Below, one piece after another: positions 15,350-23,919 of a DNA stretch of 64,000 nucleotides. The position numbers and the translations under genes were made by a program. This DNA comes from Pseudomonas putida (lineage in GTDB: Bacteria > Pseudomonadota > Gammaproteobacteria > Pseudomonadales > Pseudomonadaceae). Numbering within the stretch: position 1 is the stretch's first letter; each line of letters starts with the position of its first letter. The stretch is taken from contig NZ_MKZO01000023.1 in the NCBI RefSeq assembly GCF_001941965.1, positions 25,254 to 89,253 on the forward strand. Reading direction: 5' to 3'. The notes beneath the pieces were generated by a model. That model was given only the letters and a program-made list of their open reading frames with translations, made no database searches and was not told the DNA's origin.

Positions 15350-16219
15350 ATGAACACCAATACCCAAGCAACGACCAAAGTCGTCAGTGCTCGCCTCACG
15401 CTGGACGTGACTTACCTGCTCAACGGCGAGGCCGAATCGGAAATGCTGGCACGGCTGCGCAGCATGTGCGAATACGCCATCGATGAGGGTCTGCTGACCG
15501 GCGAGACCGCCGCGGAAGTGGATAAGTGGTCGATCGATGTGTCCGAGCAGCCCTCGGAAGCTGAGAGTGACACCCTGGTAACCGAGATCGCCTCCTTCAT
15601 GCGGCAGCGCATCGAAGACGGCAATCTGAACGCTGAAGACATCCCCGTGCGCCTGGCGCGCTACGGCCTGATGGCTCCCGAGGCATTCGCCGACGAGATG
15701 CGCGAGCGCATGGGTATGGCCGACGAAGAACCCGAGAGTCAGGCTGTCATCCCTCCGACCGAGCCTGCTGAAGGCGGCGAGATCGAGATGCAAGTCGCTG
15801 TCGCCTGCGTCGATGCTTCCGGCACCCCCAACATGCCGGTCTTCAAGGTCAGAACCACCCAGGAGGAATACGACCAGGGTGCCCACTACCACAAAGCCAA
15901 GGATCTGGCCGAAGAAGCCCGGTACGAAGGGCCGTTCGTCTGCTTCGACGCTGCCGAATATGGCCCCATCCTGTCGGCCGCCCGCGAACTGGGTCTTGTC
16001 CCGCAGGTCGTCGTGGTCGATATGACCGACGGCCAGATCCACTCCATCCGCTGCGACACCGGCGAGATCAAAGTCGTCTGCTACGACACCAGCGATACCG
16101 ACGAGTACTCGGTGGCGATGGCGGACCGGCCGCTCGGCGAGAACGGCCAACTCGTGCGCTGCTGGGCGCATGCCCAACTGGCACAGGTCGATCCTGGCCT
16201 GAAGCTGGCTCGGGGTTGA
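15350..16219 (+). CDS. ICE-associated protein of unknown function, 289 aa
   Basis: ATG 15350 has AAGGAGA upstream. No named family recognised. The N-terminal part (about residues 10-115) is helical and acidic. After an acidic linker, the C-terminal half has an alpha/beta look (VACVDASGTPNMPVFKV; EARYEGPFVCFDAAEYGPIL; VVVVDMTDGQIHSIRC; IKVVCYDTSD). Cytoplasmic. It is the last gene of the accessory block, closed by the terminator at 16249, and is followed by the promoter of the conjugation operon. Confidence 0.75.
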   Translation: MNTNTQATTKVVSARLTLDVTYLLNGEAESEMLARLRSMCEYAIDEGLLTGETAAEVDKWSIDVSEQPSEAESDTLVTEIASFMRQRIEDGNLNAEDIPVRLARYGLMAPEAFADEMRERMGMADEEPESQAVIPPTEPAEGGEIEMQVAVACVDASGTPNMPVFKVRTTQEEYDQGAHYHKAKDLAEEARYEGPFVCFDAAEYGPILSAARELGLVPQVVVVDMTDGQIHSIRCDTGEIKVVCYDTSDTDEYSVAMADRPLGENGQLVRCWAHAQLAQVDPGLKLARG

Positions 16220-16248
16220 TTCGGCAGGGTCCGACCTGCGCTCTCATT

Positions 16249-16270
16249 GGCCCCTTCGGGGGCCTTTTTC
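16249..16270 (+). terminator. Rho-independent terminator ending the accessory block
   Basis: GGCCCC-TTCG-GGGGCC (16249-16264) followed by TTTTTCTTT. A UUCG tetraloop makes it very stable. Confidence 0.92.
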
Positions 16271-16313
16271 TTTGGAGGGAGGCTGTCGGAAAATCGGACG
16301 GGGCGTGATTCGC

Positions 16314-16350
16314 ATTGTTTGCTGCCGCGCACGACCCCAGCGGCGATGGT
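16314..16350 (+). promoter_or_regulatory. Candidate promoter of the pilL-traD operon (ATTGTTTG motif)
   Basis: ATTGTTTGCTG at 16314-16324 lies 66 nt before ATG 16380. The same ATTGTTTG octamer is 69 nt before the RAQPRD gene and 68 nt before the TIGR03757 gene. A weak -10 (GATGGT, 16345-16350) lies about 31 nt downstream, and there is no good -35. This layout suggests an activator site. Known: in ICEclc the BisDC activator switches on transfer genes; whether this motif is its site is not known. Confidence 0.5.
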
Positions 16351-16379
16351 GAGGGCTCGATGTTTCAGGACGCCGAGCT

Positions 16380-16979
16380 ATGTGCCCCTCTCCACCCTGG
16401 TTTCACCATCCCGAACGCCGCCTGCTGACGGGATTTCTCGGCCTGCTTTGGTCGGTACTGGCTGGCGGCTGCGCGACAACGACTGCGCCGCACGCACCCG
16501 ATGCCTTCGAGGAAGTCTCGACCGCGCCCGAACCCGAAGCGCCCGAGTACATCCCCGTTGTGCGCTATGGGCGCTACACGTTGGTCGAGCTGGCCCCCAC
16601 GGCGGCGCAGCGCGACCTGCTGTTGCAGACCATCGATGTTTCGATGCCGGCGGATGCCCGCGTCACGGTCGGCGATGGGCTGCGGCACGTGCTCAAGCGC
16701 AGCGGCTACAGCCTGTGTCAAACGGCACATGCCGTGATCGAGTTGTATGCGCTGCCGCTGCCGGCGGCGCACCTGCATCTCGGTCCCATGACCTTGCGCG
16801 ACGCGCTGATCACCCTAGCTGGTCCGGCCTGGGAACTGCACGCGGATGACCGCGCACGACAAATTTGCTTCGAGCGGCCCGGCGACAGCATGGCCGTCGA
16901 ATCCATGCCTGAACCGGCCGCCGCCGATGCGGTGCAGACCTTCCCACTGATGCCCTCCATTCCAGGCGGCCAGCCATGA
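16380..16979 (+). CDS. pilL: PilL N-terminal-like conjugation lipoprotein (TIGR03748), 199 aa
   Basis: First gene of the conjugation operon. Residues about 55-125 match the PilL N-terminal family of PFGI-1/ICEHin1056 elements: YIPVVRYGRYTLVELAPTAA, then DVSMPADARVTVGDGLRHVL and RSGYSLC. The N-terminus has a hydrophobic segment ending VLAGGC, a plausible lipobox, so it is probably a membrane-anchored periplasmic lipoprotein. Its stop overlaps the next start (ATGA). The ribosome binding site is weak. ATG 16380 is chosen because it gives the intact signal sequence. Confidence 0.82.
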   Translation: MCPSPPWFHHPERRLLTGFLGLLWSVLAGGCATTTAPHAPDAFEEVSTAPEPEAPEYIPVVRYGRYTLVELAPTAAQRDLLLQTIDVSMPADARVTVGDGLRHVLKRSGYSLCQTAHAVIELYALPLPAAHLHLGPMTLRDALITLAGPAWELHADDRARQICFERPGDSMAVESMPEPAAADAVQTFPLMPSIPGGQP

Positions 16980-17617
16980 ACACTCCCCAATCCTCGCGGC
17001 GCCCGGCTGCCGCCGTGGTGGCGCAAAGCCTGCTCTGGCTCTGGCTGCTCGGTCTCAGCGTCATCGTGGCCCTCGGCTACCAGGCGATGAGCGACCAGGC
17101 CGACGAGGAACGGCTCGACTCCCGTTTGCAACGCCTCGAAGCGCAGGCGGTGGCCTTGGCCGAGACCATCGGAACCATCCAGCAGCGTCCGCAGGTCGCA
17201 ACGGCGGCGGACCTCAAAGACACCCGCCAAATCCTGGAAGCACGCGCTTCCCAAGTTGAGAAGACATTGAGCAGCTACGCAGCAGCCGACGACCTTCAGG
17301 CGCTGCGCGCGGAGATCGAGCAGATCAAGACGCGTCAGACCGCCGCGCGTGCAGCAACACCCGCCCAGCCGCGCACATCGAGCAAGCCCGCCGCCAAGCC
17401 TGAACCGCCGCCACTGCCGTTCCGCATCGTCGGCGCCGAACTGCGCGCCGGCCAGCTCAGTGTGTCCGTCGCGCCGAGCAGCGGGGACTTCACGCCCGAC
17501 CAGCTTCAGGTGCTGTTGCCCGGTGATGCGGTCGGTCCATGGCGCTTGCAGGCAATCGATGGCAGCGCTGCGGTGTTCCAAGCCGGCGAACAGATCCGTC
17601 GCGTGGCGATTCCCTGA
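16976..17617 (+). CDS. ICE conjugation protein with one membrane segment and coiled coil, 213 aa
   Basis: It overlaps the preceding gene by 4 bp (ATGA), so translation is coupled. An N-terminal membrane segment (about residues 14-36, LLWLWLLGLSVIVALGY) is followed by a long coiled coil (about 45-125), a proline-rich linker (PEPPPLPF) and a small beta domain at the C-terminus (FRIVGAELRAGQLSVSVAP). Topology is therefore single-pass with a periplasmic stalk and head. The family is regularly found between PilL and TIGR03759 proteins in these ICEs. Its role is likely structural, in the mating apparatus. Confidence 0.78.
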   Translation: MNTPQSSRRPAAAVVAQSLLWLWLLGLSVIVALGYQAMSDQADEERLDSRLQRLEAQAVALAETIGTIQQRPQVATAADLKDTRQILEARASQVEKTLSSYAAADDLQALRAEIEQIKTRQTAARAATPAQPRTSSKPAAKPEPPPLPFRIVGAELRAGQLSVSVAPSSGDFTPDQLQVLLPGDAVGPWRLQAIDGSAAVFQAGEQIRRVAIP

Positions 17618-17631
17618 TCGGAGCACACGAC

Positions 17632-18357
17632 ATGAAGCCGTCGATCATCCTTTCCGCACTCCTACTGGCTTCAGTCCAGTGGCCCGCGTGGGCGCAACAG
17701 CCAGCCACAGCTCCAGCCCGCAATGCGCAGAGCCAGGAGCGCCCGCTGGCCGCCCGCGTCCTGGACGACCGAGTAGCAAGCAACTGGGGGCTCCAACCCC
17801 AGGAATGGGCGCGTTACCGCGAGCTGATGGATGGGCCGCTGGGCATCTACTCGCCAAACCTGGACCCGCTGTCTGCCCTAGGCATCGAGGCACGCACCGA
17901 CGAAGAACGGCGGCGCTATGCAGAGCTGCAGGTGCAAGTCGAGGCTCGCCGCGTCGAGAAGCTGCTCGCCTACCAACGTGCCTACGACGAAGCCTGGCAG
18001 CGCCTGAACCCCGGCATGCAGCGCGTGAACCTGCCCGACGACGGGCCGGGCACCGGCACCGCGCGCGGCAGCGGTCGCATGGCGGTGTTCGTCAAGGACG
18101 GCTGCGCGGCCTGTGGGCAGCTCGTGCAGCGGCTGCAATCCTCGGGTGCCGAGTTCGACCTGTATATGGTGGGCAGCCGCCAGGACGACGCACGCATCCG
18201 CGACTGGGCCAAGCGCGCGCAGATCGACCCGGCGCGCGTGCGCAGCGGCAGCATTACCCTCAACCACGACGGCGGCCGCTGGCTGTCGCTGGGCCTGCCC
18301 GGTGACTTGCCCGCGGCTGTGCGCGAGGTGAACGGCCAATGGCAGCGCCAGCCGTAG
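17632..18357 (+). CDS. TIGR03759 (PFL_4693) family ICE protein, periplasmic, 241 aa
   Basis: ATG 17632 is 14 bp after the previous gene. A signal peptide is clear (MKPSIILSALLLASVQWPAWAQQ). Then comes the family core: WGLQPQEWARYRELMDGPLG, a helical region ending in a long arm, and a C-terminal thioredoxin-like part with DGCAACGQL, a CxxC pair that could be redox active. Known: it belongs to the conserved conjugation set of PFGI-1-type ICEs. The gene overlaps the transglycosylase gene by 19 bp. Confidence 0.88.
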   Translation: MKPSIILSALLLASVQWPAWAQQPATAPARNAQSQERPLAARVLDDRVASNWGLQPQEWARYRELMDGPLGIYSPNLDPLSALGIEARTDEERRRYAELQVQVEARRVEKLLAYQRAYDEAWQRLNPGMQRVNLPDDGPGTGTARGSGRMAVFVKDGCAACGQLVQRLQSSGAEFDLYMVGSRQDDARIRDWAKRAQIDPARVRSGSITLNHDGGRWLSLGLPGDLPAAVREVNGQWQRQP

Positions 18358-18944
18358 CGGCCACCTCCTTCTCGCAGCTCTTGTGCGCACTGGTGCTCGC
18401 TACCGGCCTGTGCGCCTGCGCCGTCCATGCCCAGGAGATTCCGCCACCTGCCTACCAGCTCGCCGCCCAGCAGGCGGGCATCCCCTCGACCGTGCTCTAC
18501 GCCGTGGCCTTGCAGGAGAGCGGCGTTCGACGCAACGGGCGCATCGTGCCGTGGCCGTGGTCCCTCAATGTCGCCGGCCAGTCGCGCCGCTTCGCCACGC
18601 GCGCCGACGCCTGCTCGGGCTTGCAACAGGCAATGCGTACCACGCCCCACACGCGCATCGATGCAGGCCTGGTCCAGATCAACCTCGGCTACCACAAGCA
18701 TCGCTTCACCAGCGCGTGCGACCTGCTGGACCCGTATCGAAACCTCGCCATCGCCGCTGAAATCCTGAACGAGCAGCACACGTCCGGCGAAGACTGGCTG
18801 CTCGCGATCGGCCGCTACCACCGTCCTGCGGGCGGCGAGCCCGCCGCCCGCTACCGGCGCAGCGTGTCGCGCCATCTCGCGCGTGTGCAGGGCGCACATC
18901 CAAACGCCGCGGTGCTCGCCGCGCGCCAGGAGACTTCCCCATGA
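18339..18944 (+). CDS. Lytic transglycosylase, VirB1-like, 201 aa
   Basis: Cuts peptidoglycan glycan strands to make room for the conjugation channel. It has a signal segment (LLCALVLATGLCACAVHAQ), then an SLT-type lysozyme fold: AVALQESG with the catalytic Glu, DAGLVQINLGYH, LLDPYRNLAIAAEIL and a final AIGRYHRP. It overlaps the TIGR03759 gene by 19 bp and the next gene by 4 bp, so it is tightly coupled in the operon. Length and motifs are normal. Confidence 0.88.
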   Translation: MAAPAVAATSFSQLLCALVLATGLCACAVHAQEIPPPAYQLAAQQAGIPSTVLYAVALQESGVRRNGRIVPWPWSLNVAGQSRRFATRADACSGLQQAMRTTPHTRIDAGLVQINLGYHKHRFTSACDLLDPYRNLAIAAEILNEQHTSGEDWLLAIGRYHRPAGGEPAARYRRSVSRHLARVQGAHPNAAVLAARQETSP

Positions 18945-19480
18945 CAAAATCCCATCTGGCCCTGCGGGGCCTGCTTGTGCTGCTGGCAGGTCTGCCGCTG
19001 GCATCGCGTGCCGGCGATCCGCTGATCGTGGTCGAAGATCGCGGTGGCACGTCGGCGCTGCCGTACTACGAGGCCCTCAACCTCCAGGCGCGCGCCGATG
19101 TCCCGGGCCGGCCGCCCATTCCGACGCCACAGGTTCCCGCCACACCCGCGGACGAGGCAGCGATGCTGCCGGTGCGTAGCGCCAAGCTCACGCCCGGCAC
19201 CGTCGCGCGGCGCGTGATCGAAGCGCCCGGCCTGCGGCCGTTCGTGGTCATCGGCGACGACGACGCCTCCCGGGCCTGGCTGCAGCGCCGCGGCGTCGCT
19301 TTGCGCGAACGCGGCGCGGTCGGCCTCGTGGTCAATGTCGAGACCGCGCAGGGCCTGGCACGGTTGCGTGCCCTGGTGCCGGGCGTGCCGCTCGCGCCCG
19401 TAGCCGGAGACGACCTGGCCGATCGCCTGGGGCTGCGGCACTACCCGGCGCTGATCACGGCCACCGGCATCGAGCAATGA
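18941..19480 (+). CDS. TIGR03765 (PFL_4695) family ICE protein, 179 aa
   Basis: It starts inside the preceding stop (ATGA overlap). Signal peptide MTKSHLALRGLLVLLAGLPLASRA. The mature part has the family features: PLIVVEDRGGTSALPYYEAL at the front and RPFVVIGDDDASRAWLQ with VGLVVNVE and YPALIT in the C-terminal half. Periplasmic. Known as part of the conserved ICE transfer set, directly upstream of traD; no biochemical role established. Confidence 0.88.
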   Translation: MTKSHLALRGLLVLLAGLPLASRAGDPLIVVEDRGGTSALPYYEALNLQARADVPGRPPIPTPQVPATPADEAAMLPVRSAKLTPGTVARRVIEAPGLRPFVVIGDDDASRAWLQRRGVALRERGAVGLVVNVETAQGLARLRALVPGVPLAPVAGDDLADRLGLRHYPALITATGIEQ

Positions 19481-19484
19481 AGCC

Positions 19485-21674
19485 ATGTCGGGGAAACAGC
19501 CGGTCGAGGTTCTGCTACGCCCAGCGGTGGAGCTATACACCGTCGCGGCGTGTGCAGGCGCCGCGTTTCTGTGCCTGGTGGCCCCATGGTCGCTCGCGCT
19601 GAGCCCGTCGATGGGCGTCGGCAGCGCGCTGGCTTTCGGCGCTTACGGCGCGATCCGCTATCGCGATGCCCGCGTGATCCTGCGCTACCGACGCAACATC
19701 CGCCGCCTGTCGCGCTACGTGATGACGAGCAAGGACGTGCCCGTCAGCCAGCAGCGGCTTTTCATCGGGCGCGGGTTCCTGTGGGAACAAAAACACACCC
19801 ATAGGCTGATGCAGACGTACCGGCCGGAGTTCCGCCGATACGTCGAGCCGACGCCTGCCTACCGGCTGGCACGGCGACTGGAGGAGCGGCTGGAGTTCGC
19901 GCCGTTCCCGCTATCCCGGCTGTCCGCGCTCACGGGCTGGGATGCTCCTTTCAACCCGGTGCGTCCGCTGCCGCCTGTGGGCGGCCTGCCACGCCTGCAC
20001 GGCATCGAACCGGACGAGGTGGACGTCAGCCTTCCGCTCGGCGAGCGTGTCGGGCACTCGCTGGTGCTGGGCACCACGCGCGTGGGCAAGACGCGACTGG
20101 CCGAGTTGTTCGTGACCCAGGACATCCGCCGCAAGAGCGCTGCCGGCGAGCACGAAGTCGTGATCGTCATCGACCCCAAAGGGGATGCGGACCTCTTGAA
20201 GCGCATGTATGTCGAGGCCAAGCGCGCCGGCCGTGAAGGCGAGTTTTACATCTTCCACTTGGGCTGGCCGGAGATCAGCGCCCGCTACAACGCGGTGGGC
20301 CGATTCGGTCGCATCTCGGAAGTCGCCACCCGTATCGCAGGGCAACTCTCCGGTGAAGGCAATAGCGCGGCCTTCAGGGAGTTCGCGTGGCGCTTCGTCA
20401 ACATCATTGCTCGTGCCCTGGTGGAACTGGGACAGCGCCCGGACTACATGCTGATCCAGCGGCACGTCATCAACATCGACGCGCTGTTTATCGAGTACGC
20501 CCAGCACTACTTCGCCAAGACCGAGCCCAAGGCCTGGGAGGTGATCGTCCAGATCGAGGCCAAGCTCAACGAGAAGAACATCCCGCGCAACATGATCGGG
20601 CGAGAGAAGCGCGTGGTTGCGCTGGAGCAGTATCTCTCCCAGGCGCGCAACTACGACCCGGTGCTCGACGGACTGCGCTCGGCAGTTCGGTACGACAAGA
20701 CCTACTTCGACAAGATCGTCGCGTCATTGCTGCCGTTGTTGGAAAAGCTAACCAGCGGCAAGATCGCGCAGCTCCTGGCACCGAACTATTCCGACCTGGC
20801 CGACCCGCGCCCGATCTTCGATTGGATGCAAGTCATCAGGAAGCGCGCCATCGTCTATGTGGGACTGGACGCGCTGTCCGACGCCGAGGTTGCCGCAGCG
20901 GTCGGCAACTCCATGTTCTCCGACCTGGTTTCGGTCGCGGGCCATATCTACAAGCACGGAATCGACGATGGCCTGCCAGACGCCTCGGCTGGCGCGCGCG
21001 TACCGATCAACGTCCATGCGGATGAATTCAATGAACTCATGGGTGACGAATTCGTGCCGCTTATCAACAAAGGCGGCGGCGCCGGGCTGCAAGTCACCGC
21101 GTACACGCAGACCCTCTCGGACATCGAGGCCCGCATCGGCAATCGCGCGAAAGCTGGCCAGGTGATCGGCAACTTCAACAACCTGTTCATGCTGCGCGTG
21201 CGCGAGACTGCCACTGCCGAACTGCTGACGCGGCAGTTGCCGAAGGTCGAGGTCTATACCACTACCATCGTCTCCGGGGCAACCGACAGTTCGGACATCC
21301 GCGGCGCGACGGATTTCACGTCGAACACCCAGGACCGCATCAGCATGTCCAGCGTGCCGATGATCGAGCCATCGCACGTAGTCGGCCTGCCAAAAGGCCA
21401 ATGCTTCGCGCTGCTGCAGGGCGGCCAGCTTTGGAAGGTTCGCATGCCGCTGCCGCTACCAGACCCGGATGAAGTGATGCCGACGGACCTGCAACAACTG
21501 GCAGGGTACATGCGCCAGAGCTACAGCGAGGCTACGCAGTGGTGGGAGTTCACCAGTTCCCCGGCCTTGCAGGATGCGGCCTTGCCCGATGACCTGCTGG
21601 ATGATGCTGCTCCAGCCGAGCCTGCTGCGGTGGCCACCGACACCGACCACAGTGGCGACGAGGCCGCGCCGTGA
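19485..21674 (+). CDS. traD: TraD-type coupling protein (T4CP), 729 aa
   Basis: Inner-membrane ATPase that links the relaxase-DNA complex to the secretion channel. Two N-terminal membrane segments (about residues 18-55), Walker A GTTRVGKT (residues 196-203), Walker B-like VIVIDPKG, and a C-terminal ATPase part with INVHADEFNELMG and TQTLSDIEARIG. It matches the SXT/PFGI TraD family (TIGR03743) over normal length. The last codons are acidic, as in T4CPs that contact relaxosomes. Its stop overlaps the GTG start of the next gene (GTGA). Confidence 0.95.
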   Translation: MSGKQPVEVLLRPAVELYTVAACAGAAFLCLVAPWSLALSPSMGVGSALAFGAYGAIRYRDARVILRYRRNIRRLSRYVMTSKDVPVSQQRLFIGRGFLWEQKHTHRLMQTYRPEFRRYVEPTPAYRLARRLEERLEFAPFPLSRLSALTGWDAPFNPVRPLPPVGGLPRLHGIEPDEVDVSLPLGERVGHSLVLGTTRVGKTRLAELFVTQDIRRKSAAGEHEVVIVIDPKGDADLLKRMYVEAKRAGREGEFYIFHLGWPEISARYNAVGRFGRISEVATRIAGQLSGEGNSAAFREFAWRFVNIIARALVELGQRPDYMLIQRHVINIDALFIEYAQHYFAKTEPKAWEVIVQIEAKLNEKNIPRNMIGREKRVVALEQYLSQARNYDPVLDGLRSAVRYDKTYFDKIVASLLPLLEKLTSGKIAQLLAPNYSDLADPRPIFDWMQVIRKRAIVYVGLDALSDAEVAAAVGNSMFSDLVSVAGHIYKHGIDDGLPDASAGARVPINVHADEFNELMGDEFVPLINKGGGAGLQVTAYTQTLSDIEARIGNRAKAGQVIGNFNNLFMLRVRETATAELLTRQLPKVEVYTTTIVSGATDSSDIRGATDFTSNTQDRISMSSVPMIEPSHVVGLPKGQCFALLQGGQLWKVRMPLPLPDPDEVMPTDLQQLAGYMRQSYSEATQWWEFTSSPALQDAALPDDLLDDAAPAEPAAVATDTDHSGDEAAP

Positions 21675-22420
21675 AGGACGCCGCCTCGACCGCGCAGCGG
21701 GAGCAGAATCAGCGCCAGGGCCTGATCGTCGGCACCATCACCTTGCCGTTTCGCTTGCTTGGAGTGCTGATCGGCTCGCTGCTGTTCTCGATCGTGGTGG
21801 AGTGCGTCGGCATGCACCTGTTCTGGAAGGACCAGGGCTGGCGCCATTCCCAGCAGATGTTGCAGTACGAGCTTGGGCATCTGTCCAACCACTTCACGCG
21901 CAGCGTGGTCGTGCAGGAGCCGGGGCGCACGGCGCACGAGTTGGTGGATACAGGCTACGAATGGGTGTTTGTTCGCTCCGGGCTGCTGGCGCGCATGAGC
22001 CAGACCGCCGAGCGCGTCCGCGCGCCCAGCCACGAGCAGGCGCGCAACTTCCGCTACTACATCAGCCAAGCCTATGTCTGGGCCGAGAGCTACCTGATCG
22101 CCGCGGCCTTCACGACGCTGACCTTCCTAGTGCGCCTGCTGGTCCTGGTGCTCACGCTGCCACTGATCTTCACGGCTGCTTTCGTCGGTCTGATTGACGG
22201 TCTGGTGCGACGTGACGTGCGCAGGTTCGGCGCGGGCCGCGAATCCGGGTTCATCTACCACCGCGCGAAAGCCAGCCTTATGCCCCTGGCCGTGCTGCCG
22301 TGGATCACGTACCTGGCACTGCCGATCTCGGTGCATCCATTGCTGATCCTGTTGCCGAGCGCCGCCTTGCTGGGACTGGCCGTGAGCCTGACTGCGGGCA
22401 GCTTCAAGAAGTACCTCTAG
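21671..22420 (+). CDS. TIGR03747 (PFL_4697) family ICE membrane protein, 249 aa
   Basis: GTG start at 21671 overlaps the traD stop. Four or more membrane segments: about residues 20-50, 140-170, 195-215 and 218-240. A soluble loop between the first and second contains HSQQMLQYELGHLSNHF and ARNFRYYISQAYVWAES, as in the family. Known: it follows TraD in PFGI-1/ICEclc-type elements, so it is presumed to assist the coupling protein. It is the last gene of the first transfer operon. Confidence 0.9.
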   Translation: MKDAASTAQREQNQRQGLIVGTITLPFRLLGVLIGSLLFSIVVECVGMHLFWKDQGWRHSQQMLQYELGHLSNHFTRSVVVQEPGRTAHELVDTGYEWVFVRSGLLARMSQTAERVRAPSHEQARNFRYYISQAYVWAESYLIAAAFTTLTFLVRLLVLVLTLPLIFTAAFVGLIDGLVRRDVRRFGAGRESGFIYHRAKASLMPLAVLPWITYLALPISVHPLLILLPSAALLGLAVSLTAGSFKKYL

Positions 22421-22449
22421 CCGATCAATCCGGTCATCCGCAGGTTCCT

Positions 22450-22489
22450 ATTGTTTGCGGCCTGAAACAGCCCTGATCTCCACGATCTA
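22450..22489 (+). promoter_or_regulatory. Candidate promoter of the second transfer operon (ATTGTTTG motif)
   Basis: ATTGTTTGCGG (22450-22460) lies 69 nt before ATG 22519. A weak -10 (GATCTA, 22484-22489) is 34 nt downstream. It shares motif and spacing with 16314 and 31781. Confidence 0.5.
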
Positions 22490-22518
22490 GCCATTGCTGA
22501 TCACACAGGAATGGCGCG

Positions 22519-22902
22519 ATGTTGGCTCCGATCTGGCTGCGCGCCGCGCATCGCGGCGTGCCCACTTTTCTCGTGACGGCCCTTGTGTTGGGCCAGTCCT
22601 CGATGGCCTTGGCCGAGTCCCCAGCGCAGCGTCAGGAGCTGGTCGCAGCGCTGCGCCAACTCGACGCGCTGGAGCGCACGGTCGCCGACAGCGCCGCGCA
22701 TGCCCCCATCCAGCCGGGCGAGCGCTACCACTTCGACTACCCGAGGCTGCTGGCTGACCTGGCGCGCGTGCGCGCCGGCATCCAGGCCCATCTCACACCG
22801 TCGCGCGCCCAGCCGCGCGACCCGTCCGAATTGGCCGGCGACTACCGCACGGAGCGGGTCGTCCCGCCATCACCGCCGACGACCGCGGAGGGCAAGCCAT
22901 GA
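22519..22902 (+). CDS. RAQPRD family ICE protein (TIGR01690), 127 aa
   Basis: ATG 22519 follows CACAGGA. It has a signal peptide ending SSMALA-ES. The mature protein is short and helical and carries the family signature RAQPRD followed by PSELAGDY (about residues 94-108). Periplasmic. First gene of the second transfer operon; it overlaps the next gene by 4 bp (ATGA). Known in all PFGI-1/ICEHin1056-type elements; function unproven. Confidence 0.93.
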   Translation: MLAPIWLRAAHRGVPTFLVTALVLGQSSMALAESPAQRQELVAALRQLDALERTVADSAAHAPIQPGERYHFDYPRLLADLARVRAGIQAHLTPSRAQPRDPSELAGDYRTERVVPPSPPTTAEGKP

Positions 22903-23132
22903 ACGGCGCCCAGGTCTCGGCATTTCAAGCCAACAGCGGCATCGCACCTTCAGCGATGGCGACCGTCCTGGTCGGCGTCGTGTTCGCGGTCCTGCTCGTC
23001 TGGGGCGTCTGGGCCATGCGAACGGCCTACGTGGGGTGGTCCGAGAGCCGCCTCAACCAGCGCCAGTTCCTCGGCGTCTGCATCCGATTCGTCGCGATGT
23101 ACCTCGTCCTGACTTTCTTCCTCCTCTCCTGA
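22899..23132 (+). CDS. TIGR03758 (PFL_4701) family ICE membrane protein, 77 aa
   Basis: It overlaps the RAQPRD gene stop. Two membrane segments, about residues 20-42 (TVLVGVVFAVLLVWGVWAM) and 58-76, joined by a short loop with SRLNQRQFL. This size and topology fit a VirB2/VirB3-like small subunit of the mating apparatus. The family is conserved at this position. Confidence 0.9.
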   Translation: MNGAQVSAFQANSGIAPSAMATVLVGVVFAVLLVWGVWAMRTAYVGWSESRLNQRQFLGVCIRFVAMYLVLTFFLLS

Positions 23133-23142
23133 CCTGAAAGGC

Positions 23143-23508
23143 ATGACCATGCAAAACCGCATCCTCAATTCCCGTCTTGCCCAGCGCGCCGCCGTGGCCC
23201 TGGGCGCCGCTGCGCTGCCCGTGCTGTCGTTCGCGCAGGGTCTGCCGCAATTGGAGAACCCGACCCGCGGCACGGGCAACGGCATCATGGAAACGATCCG
23301 CAACTACGGCTACGACATCATCATGCTCGTAGCCCTGCTGGTGGTGGCGTCGATGTTCATCGGCGTGTGCTACCACGCTTACGGGACCTACGCGGAAATC
23401 CACACAGGCCGCAAGACGTGGGGCCAGTTCGGCCTCACGGTCGCCATCGGCGCCGTCCTGCTCGTGATCGGCATCTGGCTGCTCACCGAAGCCACCGGCA
23501 TCCTGTAA
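23143..23508 (+). CDS. TIGR03745 (PFL_4702) family ICE membrane protein, 121 aa
   Basis: ATG 23143 follows GAAAGG; ATG 23149 is an alternative. A signal peptide runs to FA-QG, followed by LPQLENPTRG and two membrane segments (about residues 58-80 and 98-117). The architecture is that of a pilin-like VirB2 subunit: cleaved leader plus two hydrophobic helices. It lies between the TIGR03758 and TIGR03750 genes, as in related ICEs. Confidence 0.9.
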   Translation: MTMQNRILNSRLAQRAAVALGAAALPVLSFAQGLPQLENPTRGTGNGIMETIRNYGYDIIMLVALLVVASMFIGVCYHAYGTYAEIHTGRKTWGQFGLTVAIGAVLLVIGIWLLTEATGIL

Positions 23509-23520
23509 GGCGAGGCCGGT

Positions 23521-23919
23521 ATGTCTGAGCAGCAGCACGTCCGTGCGGACGGGACCGTGACGTTCCTTCCGCACCGGCTCAACCGCCACCCCGTTGTCGT
23601 GCGCGGCCTCACCGCCGACGAGCTGTGGATCTGCTGCGGCTTGTCCGGCGCCGCCGGCCTGCTGGTCGGCGCGCCGCTGTCGTGGGTGTTCCGCACGATC
23701 GCGCTAGCTCCCACGTTCGTCGTCCTGGGCGTGGCCTTGGGCGTGTTCATCGGCGGCGGCATTCTTCGCCGCCTCAAACGCGGGCGTCCCGACACCTGGC
23801 TGTATCGGCAACTGCAATGGCGCATTGCGACACGTCATCCACTGATGGCGGGTTGGGTGGGCGGCCATGTGCTGATCTCGCGTTCCGGCTTCTGGACCAC
23901 CCGAAGGAGCGCGCGATGA
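23521..23919 (+). CDS. TIGR03750 family conjugal transfer protein (VirB3/TraL-like), 132 aa
   Basis: ATG 23521 is 12 bp after the previous gene. N-terminal FLPHRLNRHPVVVRGLTADEL, then two adjacent membrane segments (about residues 42-60 and 62-80), then GRPDTWLYRQLQWR and a basic C-terminus. This pattern matches TraL/VirB3-like small membrane proteins that sit with the VirB4-type ATPase. The stop overlaps the next start (ATGA). Confidence 0.9.
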   Translation: MSEQQHVRADGTVTFLPHRLNRHPVVVRGLTADELWICCGLSGAAGLLVGAPLSWVFRTIALAPTFVVLGVALGVFIGGGILRRLKRGRPDTWLYRQLQWRIATRHPLMAGWVGGHVLISRSGFWTTRRSAR

